A DNA stretch of 64,000 nt from Hyalella azteca. Taxonomy: Eukaryota > Arthropoda > Malacostraca > Amphipoda > Hyalellidae. Below are positions 57,501 to 64,000 of the stretch, in pieces (position 1 is the first letter of the stretch; every line of letters begins with the position of its first letter). The position numbers and the translations under genes were made by a program. The notes under the pieces were generated by a model, which searched no databases, was not told the origin of the DNA, and saw only the letters and a program-made list of their open reading frames with translations. Location of the stretch: contig NW_025944920.1 in NCBI RefSeq assembly GCF_000764305.2, positions 124,001 through 188,000 on the forward strand. Direction: 5' to 3'.

Positions 57501-60500
57501 AGGTACATGTTAAGAAATCGACAGTCGTTCTTTTATAGATTATCGAACATCCTTCTCCAACATAGTCATTTCGTTTAAAACAAATTAAACGAAATATTAA
57601 AATTAAGATAGAATAAAATTAAAATTGCGAATTCACCAAAACAAATTTAGCTCCGTGAGTAAATTCACGAACCTAGTAAAATCATCTCAGTACATATATC
57701 CCCTTAAATAAGTTCTTATTGTGGAAGTCTTAAAAGCCTTCACAGGATGTTCGATGAAATGTTCAATCTTCAGAGTCAACATCAAAATGCTGGAACTCTA
57801 CACTTCAGTAGGGGCAGGTTGAACAGCCTGCCACTTGCTGTTCCTGAACATCATGTCCACTGTGGCCTCGTCAATTGAACAACAGAGAGCAACTCGCGTG
57901 TCTGAACAGTACTCTGAGAATCCACTGAAGTAACATGCGTGATGGAATCTCCAACACTCTTGACACTTATCAGCCTCGTCTACTCACGAGCTTGTCACTT
58001 CACTCCGAATGAACTGTAGATTTGTACAAAATGAATTTACAGGAGATAATAAGCCACAAGCCATCAACAATGAACTGTTGTGCACCTGGCAAGGTCGCCA
58101 AAATTTAGGTGCTCAAAAGAGCTGGGGCTCTGCAGTAGGTCCGTTTGGCATTCGTTACTAGGCTCGGGCTTAATCTCAAGGTGAATTGAACGAAGAATGG
58201 CAATGCTTCGCATTAAAAAAATAGAAAACTAGATTATAGATTATAAATTAATACTGTATATTAGGCGGAGATATCCACAAAGCGCATAAAATTGAACGAT
58301 AGATCAAAATCGTAAAGGTCTCAGCGGGAATTCGGCCTGAACAGGGCTTGTCAGTTACAGTTCAGTGCAGCGCGATCAAGAAGGAGTCCTACTGCCCCCG
58401 CTCCTACATTGGCTGTGCTTACAATAATTATTAAAGGTTTTATCAGCTTGAAAATAGAACCCACATCTTAGCGGGATGCCAATACCCTTACACTGCCTCA
58501 AAGAAGCCGTTACGTATATACAGGGTGTCAAAAAAAAACGATACCCAACTTTGAATGACTGTAACTCGAAAAGTAATAGAGTTAAAAAAATTTGAAAAGT
58601 CAGAATTTGTTCCCTATGTTTTTTTCCATCTCTCCACCAAAAATCAGACGGATCGATATAGCCATAAGCGTTTGATAGAACTTTCAGTGACATGTGCTAA
58701 AATCGTGCTTGCGCAAAGTTTTAGTAAGATCATTTTGCATAATCATTACGTTGTCTTGACATGTTTTCTTTTCGCTGTTTTATTTTTTAGCGCCCTTTCT
58801 CATTTATGAAAAAATGCACTATTGTGCTCGCCATGTCCGTCTGTCCGTCCGTCCTTCTGCCCGTCTGTCTGTCCGTCCGTGACTCCATGTTTTCGTCGAC
58901 GAGAAAATGCGCTCTCTGTCACTCACTGCAGTGAGTACTGAACACAATAGTGCATTTTTTCATAAATGAGAAAATGCGCTAAAAATCAAACAGCGAAAAG
59001 AAAACATGTCAAGACAACGTAATGAGTATGCAAAATGATCTTACCAAAACTTTGCACAAGCACGATTTTAGCACATGTCACTGAAAGTTCTATCAAACGC
59101 TTATGGCTACATCGATCTGTCTGATTTTTGGTGGATAGATGCAGAAAAACATAGGAAACAAATCCTGACCTTTCAAAATTTTTTAACTCTATTACTTTTC
59201 AAGTTACAGCCATTCAAAGTTGGGTATCGTTTTTTTGGGGACACCCTGTATAACGAGGCAGGTAAGTCACTGCGTGGGTTTAGAAATGTCAATGTAATCC
59301 GGTCCTCTAGAACACTGTTCATCAAACGATGGAAAATAATTCAGCTGCCCATTTTTTTATTTTTTGCTTCGTTGCAGACGGTCTGTGTGACCCTCCTTAC
59401 GTGATGGTTGATGGCGTGGGCTGCATCTTCGTGTCCAAACAATTGATGAACTTCTCGGATGCCGTCAGCCGCGGCTGCCCTCCTGGCTTCAGGCTTTTCG
59501 ATCCCGTCTCTGACCAAGAGTATTGGAACATGGCGTCGTACCTTCAATACCAATGTATGTGTAGCGTGACTAGAATGTAGCGATGTACTTTCGATACCAA
59601 GGTGTGTTACAGCACCGGGCCCTGATAAATTTCATATGATATTAATACAATTATCAGACCTGGTATGTGGTGAAGTACCACTACCTCGAATAACAGTGTT
59701 ACAGTACTTAGATGAATTGGAACTACCTCTTATATAAGTGTTCGTTCCACATGACCGGGATGGTACGGTGTGCTGGCTACTTTTAATTTTTTTTCCATCG
59801 GAGAAATGATTATAATTAAGACTTGTTCTGAAAACTCCAGGGCCTCGTCTGGTTGGGTAAAATTGGCCCAAATTTAGTGTTTTATCAGTTTTATCAGCTC
59901 CATATCTTCTGACATTGCTTATATTAATTTCCATTGTATCTTAAGGCGTAAACAAACTTTATTATCACGATTTATATGAAGGTTTGGTCCAAACTTATCT
60001 CTAATTCTTAATTGGGGAAACATTGTCCTATACTTATTTAAACCATATGAAACCTATTTTTAATAATGGTTGCTTTGTTAGAAACGATTAAATTATCACC
60101 AAAAATTAATTCTCTTTACCTCATTTATTTCAAAACTGATAAAAAATGGTAATCAATTTACATAACTGGAAAAACTCCTTGGTAGTGAAAAATATTGTGC
60201 TGCATGGTAAAAAAAAACATTTTTTTGGAAGGTAATCTTGTTTTTATGGCCAGCGGTGAAACCTATTTCTCTTTTTCATGCATTCTCTTGAAGGTCCTTA
60301 AGATGAGCTGACAATTTTGTCAGGTATATTTCTGTCCTTGATATTTAGCAACCACAATGCTATCATTACTGCAATTACTTTTCGCTAGCTGTCAACAGTG
60401 GTTGGCAGTAGTGGCAGCTCAGGACTAATAGCTTTCTGCTATTAGTCCTGATCCAGTTATCTTTTCGCATCATCCAACAGCTTGACACCGTTTAGGCAGG

Positions 60501-61294
60501 TCACAAAAAGAACTATTGCCAAAGTCCATCTCACAATGCCCATCTCCTCCTACATGCAGATGCCCGGTTCCGACCTGACGGGAAGTGTGGACCAAACTTT
60601 CCGCTGTCAGACGGCACTCCTGCGGCGTGTGATACGAACCTGAAGTACAACATCCCGTGCTGCCTTGACAACGGTACATGTGCTGGTCTCAAGCCGTGCA
60701 CCTGCGACGGATGCGTAGACTTCAAAGGTAAGAGCTTGGAGATTAGTTAAGATAATTATACCACACTTCCTAGTTCTGAAAGGAAAGACTGCGGTTGGCG
60801 AGTCAATTAGTCCCTTCGTTCAATTATCGATCAGCATTCATTGGCGCCAATAATTTTCCAACATCATATCTCATTCTTGGTAAAGTAAAATTTTATTCTT
60901 ATCAGTTTAAGTGATTCCAATAAATTTAAGTGATTCCATAAAATGATGTGGGCCAGGCCCTGTCTGTTTCACTGCGTTTCTCGCATTAGAAAAAATGACT
61001 AGGTGTATTCAGCGAGAATTTTGCGAGTAAATTAAAGCTCTAATTTCCGGCCTCATTTCAGCTCTGACGCGAGGTTTCTGGACGAGCCTGACAAAGATTG
61101 GAACAGAGTGGAAGTTCGCGAACGGTCGAGTAATTCCGTCAGCAGTGAATTCCAGCGTCTGGGGGCCAAATGAACCAAAGCCAAATACGTGCGCGGCCAT
61201 GTGGGGTGCTCCCCAATTCAACTACTTCTACAACCTCTCGGCCGCCAACTGCAGCACCACCCTGATACCGTTCGTCTGCCACAGGAAAATCTAA
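54540..61294 (+). CDS. Secreted C-type lectin-like protein with tandem NLTSS repeats and an inserted hevein-like module, five exons
   Basis: Inferred exons are 54540-54675, 57108-57305, 59378-59554, 60560-60727 and 61062-61294, all joined in phase 1, giving 912 bp and 303 residues. Exon 1 starts at an ATG opening a signal peptide (about residues 1-20, core ALLLVSLCVLMS). Exon 2 (46-111) is a Cys-rich PAN/apple-like stretch with six cysteines, then five NLTSS-type pentapeptides (79-103) and NGS. Exon 3 (112-170) is the first half of a long-form C-type lectin domain, with CDPPY, GCIF and FRLFDP. Exon 4 (171-226) is an eight-Cys hevein-like module. Exon 5 (227-303) completes the lectin domain with FWTSL, WGPNEPK and PFVC. 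The codon split across exons 1 and 2 yields a Cys, supporting the model. It is probably extracellular and recognition-related; ligand unknown. Confidence 0.8.
56945..57065. repeat. Tandem repeat of about 45 bp, three units, in lectin 2 intron 1
   Basis: Units of CTTATGAACTATTTAATTT(A/G)(A/T)TGAATC with TTTTTTG lie just before the exon 2 acceptor. Confidence 0.75.
57206..57280 (+). repeat. Coding tandem repeat, 5 x 15 bp, encoding NLTSS-type pentapeptides
   Basis: Five 15-bp units lie in lectin exon 2. Synonymous third positions alternate (ACC, ACA, ACC, ACA, ACC), so the true DNA period is 30 bp. Each unit encodes an Asn-Leu-Thr N-glycosylation sequon; with the following NGS there are six sequons in about 28 residues. 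The result would be a heavily glycosylated stalk between the Cys-rich part and the lectin domain. Confidence 0.85.
58521..59248. mobile_element. 728-bp foldback element with TA duplication in lectin 2 intron 2
   Basis: Ends CAGGGTGTC and GACACCCTG, each bounded by TA. Arms of about 310 bp are near-complementary and the centre is the (TCCG)n repeat. Open frames in the two arms are mirror images of each other and are not genes. Probably a non-autonomous Tc1/mariner-type element. Confidence 0.82.
58783..58940 (+). repeat. Dispersed (TCCG)n-containing repeat, copy 4
   Basis: Same motifs; it forms the loop and inner arm of the foldback at 58521-59248. Confidence 0.8.
60420..60450. other. Perfect 13-bp stem hairpin in lectin 2 intron 3
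   Basis: CAGGACTAATAGC pairs exactly with GCTATTAGTCCTG across TTTCT, about 110 bp upstream of exon 4. Confidence 0.8.
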
Positions 61295-61299
61295 CTTGC

Positions 61300-63810
61300 T
61301 TCTATCAGTATTTTGATCTGCGACCAGGAACACATGATGCCTAATTTATGTCTTAGATATATATTGCAGGAAACGGCAGAAGCGCATCATTTACTTTCGC
61401 TGTTGAACAAAAATGAGATCACCTGTTCATTATTTTTGTTCTGTATTTTTGGCTATATGATCTCAGCTTAATTTGCTAAATTATGGCACTAAACCTTCAT
61501 AGGAACAACCTCTCAACGGAACACATGTGCGATGATCAGCTACTCGCCTTCCGAATCGCATCTATGCAGGCTTCAGAATCACAGAAATAAAATAGCCAGA
61601 TGATGAAATTCGATGGATAAAACTACTTGAGACACTTTATAGTCGTCTTGTAACTTCTCAATACTCACGAATTCAAATTGGCGACCATTTAATGTGTGCT
61701 GGCTGGAAATTGATAGCTCTAATGTGTGCCCTTAAATAGGCAGATATAAATCACTTTAAGGTGATATCTGGGCACGGGGGCTTTGTGGTCTGGAATGCCG
61801 TGTTCCAGCGTACTACACAGCTCCTATTTAGTTTCCCTAATTTTTTGAGCTAAAATAAAGAGGGTTTTGGCTATTTTCCGTTAAAAATATTAAAATCAAA
61901 ATTACAAATACATGGTGTATTTACATAGCTCTCAGGCCGAGTATCCTTACTGTATGCTGAGGCTGTGCGTTGGCACCAAGGCTAAGTTAAGAAAATTAAA
62001 ACTTTTAGCATAAGGCTGCACCCCTGACCGATTAAAAATGAAGTTACAGGGCAGAAGAATTTGACCACGTTACTTAATAAATAGAAATTGGACTTATGCA
62101 CTCTAAATTCCTAAATAATATTAGATGGTACATGCATTGTTGGATCTTAAACAATTTTAACGTGGGAATTCACAAAAATTTCAGCAAGACGGGACTTTTT
62201 TGAGCAAATTGGGATTATTAGCTCGTCAAGCATGAAATTGTTTTTCTTTTACTACATCACCAACTACGGAGGCAACAGGCCAAGACTGTACTGATTATCC
62301 TGCACTAAACTTTGCATCTAAACACCATATTATGCTTATGGCCTTATGTCAAGTCTAGGATGTCTTCGTCCATGGTCACGCTGATGCATCGCTTTCGTCG
62401 ACCACTGTCTTCAAGCCGCCGATAGCAGGTCGCCCGCTACCGGAACCCGGAGGTAACTAAGATGCTCTTACCAGTACTCAGATGATAGAGTGGACGGGTT
62501 AATGAAGGCAGAATTGATTCACTGTTAATTGGTGTCGTTAAGGAAAGATTCCAGGCGCTCCATTCAGGACCGAACGGTGTTCAAAATTGTTGCTCCCCGC
62601 TGCACTAGAGTCCGAAGGCAACGGTGACAGCAAAATCCAGTCCTAAATTCTGCAATCACGCGTGAATTTTGCGTAAAGGTCCGAGTGGATTCCTTACTGT
62701 ATACCAAAATATGTGTTTGTATTTACTATGTTCGCATAAGAGTATGTTGTAAAGGAGTTTATGCAAGTATTAGCCCTGTAAAGGTGTCTGCACTTTGCAC
62801 ACTATAATATATACTGATTGAAGCACAAGAGCCGAGTTTGCTTAGAACAGCACTGATAACTCAATCCATGTTATTATTGATATTATGCTCATGGAAGTTT
62901 AAGGAATTAATTATTTCTTAATTAATTATGATTAATTAATTTAATACCATCACACTGTATTCACATTCTTCACTGTATTCACAGTTAACCCACAAACCGC
63001 CGTATGTCACTCTCCGGGAACATAACTTTCAATTTAAATTATACATAAACTATTGAGTGTAGCAACCTGAGGACGTTTGTACGCAACAGAGAACATTTTA
63101 AAGTTGTCGTACGTGGCGGCAACCATCAGTGCAAGTCATTTTGCGCTCACTAGCAACGTATCCTTTTTGTGAAGTAGACTTGTGAGAATATTGCTCCTGT
63201 TACTCATGTCAGGCGGTAGAGGGTTAATGATCGTTGTCAGAGGGATTGAAAAGCAGCAGCAGTTTTCTCGTCGTTTGAACCTCATTTTTTTGGGTTTATT
63301 TGAAATGTGAAGAGAGGGTCTCGATAATTGCGAATGTGAAGTGTGGTCTAAATGTTTTATCACTATTATCATTCTCGTATTTATACTTCGTATTTTTATC
63401 GTGTGGAGAACGAGGATTGTTCAGCAATCTCATGAACGGTTTTGCAGATCACAGAAAACACGAGTTTTTACAATTATATTCGTGCACTGGGTAAATACAA
63501 TAGACCAGATTCTCTATTCACATCCTCTTGTATCGAAAAAATTAATGCATATAGAACATTTAAATTTTAAAACCTTAATTAATTCCGGAAATCTCTGAAC
63601 CTTAAGAAATGACTACTTCTATAAAAAACTGATAATTTTTGTTTAATATATATGTTTATTATTCCCCAACAAGTTGAATTTGGATGATTAGATATTTGCG
63701 CGTTATCTCATTTAGCTCTTCTTTAGCGTGTTCCTTCTCATTTAGTAATTAAATATAATATAATAATAATAATATAATAATTAAATCACATGATAACTGA
63801 GTGAGTCTTC
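61300..63810. other. No gene recognised downstream of lectin 2
   Basis: 3' flank with AT-rich short repeats near 62890-62945 and 63745-63785. Short frames show no motifs. Confidence 0.45.
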
Positions 63811-63814
63811 GCAA

Positions 63815-64000
63815 TAAATGGGCACATACAAAATTTTGTTTAATGGAGTCATATTCATTATCCTTTGCTACTTTGGTTAATTTAGCCCGTATTTAGCGTT
63901 GTAGCAGAGAATAAAATGTTGTGCGGCTTACTTGCTAAGATTAGCACAAGACAATAAAGGATAACGCAGCAGAACATTAAATGTAACGCAGAGAAGAGCA
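63815..64000. repeat. Duplicate of the 5145-5690 region, start of the CGCAGCAGA minisatellite
   Basis: GGGCACATACAAAATTT and TCATATTCATTATCCTTTGC match 5150-5205 in order, and AACGCAGCAGAACATTAAA matches the minisatellite unit. The same succession of lectin end, then minisatellite, occurs at both ends of the window. Confidence 0.65.

Noticed and set aside
58080..58140. GCACCTGGCAAGGTCGCCA, which resembles LTR/primer-binding-site context
   Set aside because: A similar GCACCTGGCATG occurs at the window start but no paired LTR or coding region supports it.
58376..59404. Similar open frames on opposite strands (58376-58693 minus, 59075-59404 plus)
   Set aside because: They are translations of the two arms of one foldback transposon, so the similarity is structural and not a gene pair.

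Overview
The window reads as AT-rich, intron-bearing arthropod DNA, most likely a crustacean. The evidence is a secreted multi-exon C-type lectin carrying a hevein-like cysteine module, GT-AG introns, Tc1/mariner, hAT and LINE/SINE remnants, and a short interstitial TTAGG-type telomere tract. There are no bacterial operons, rRNA genes, CRISPR arrays or genuine tRNA genes. Almost all the short open frames are shadows or transposon debris. Everything was read by eye from the sequence; no search was run.

Two gene families account for the recognisable coding sequence. The first is a C-type lectin-like gene on the + strand: the last two exons of one copy at 218-955 and a complete five-exon copy at 54540-61294, with every intron in phase 1. 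Its C-type lectin domain is split by a separate exon for an eight-cysteine hevein-like module, and its N-terminal Cys-rich exon carries five tandem Asn-Leu-Thr-Ser-Ser repeats. The second is a cluster of two-exon, two-domain genes, also on +, that resemble the DUF1917/UPF0696 (BLES03, C11orf68) family with its eIF4E-like fold. Each exon encodes one copy of the domain and the joining intron is phase 2. There are three intact copies (8527-11159, 15763-17511, 45311-46934), one copy broken only by a single in-frame stop (36737-39745), and two second-exon relics (25016-25440 and 26249-26673).

Layout: 0-1 kb, end of lectin 1; 1-8 kb, Tc1 with a nested SINE, inverted repeats and a minisatellite; 8.5-22.5 kb, DUF1917-like copies 1 and 2; 22.36-22.55 kb, a decayed lectin exon on the minus strand whose repeats have become a 30-bp minisatellite; 25-30 kb, a rearranged duplicate of the copy 1 region; 30-36.3 kb, transposon remnants including two hAT elements and a large foldback; 36.7-39.7 kb, copy 3; 42.8-49.3 kb, a duplicate of the copy 2 region carrying copy 4; 49-54 kb, sparse sequence with one orphan candidate exon; 54.5-61.3 kb, lectin 2; 61.3-64 kb, sequence like that downstream of lectin 1. 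The window therefore looks like about one period of a larger repeated lectin plus DUF1917-like array. The two families probably have separate functions; lectin 2 is likely secreted and the DUF1917-like proteins show no signal peptide.
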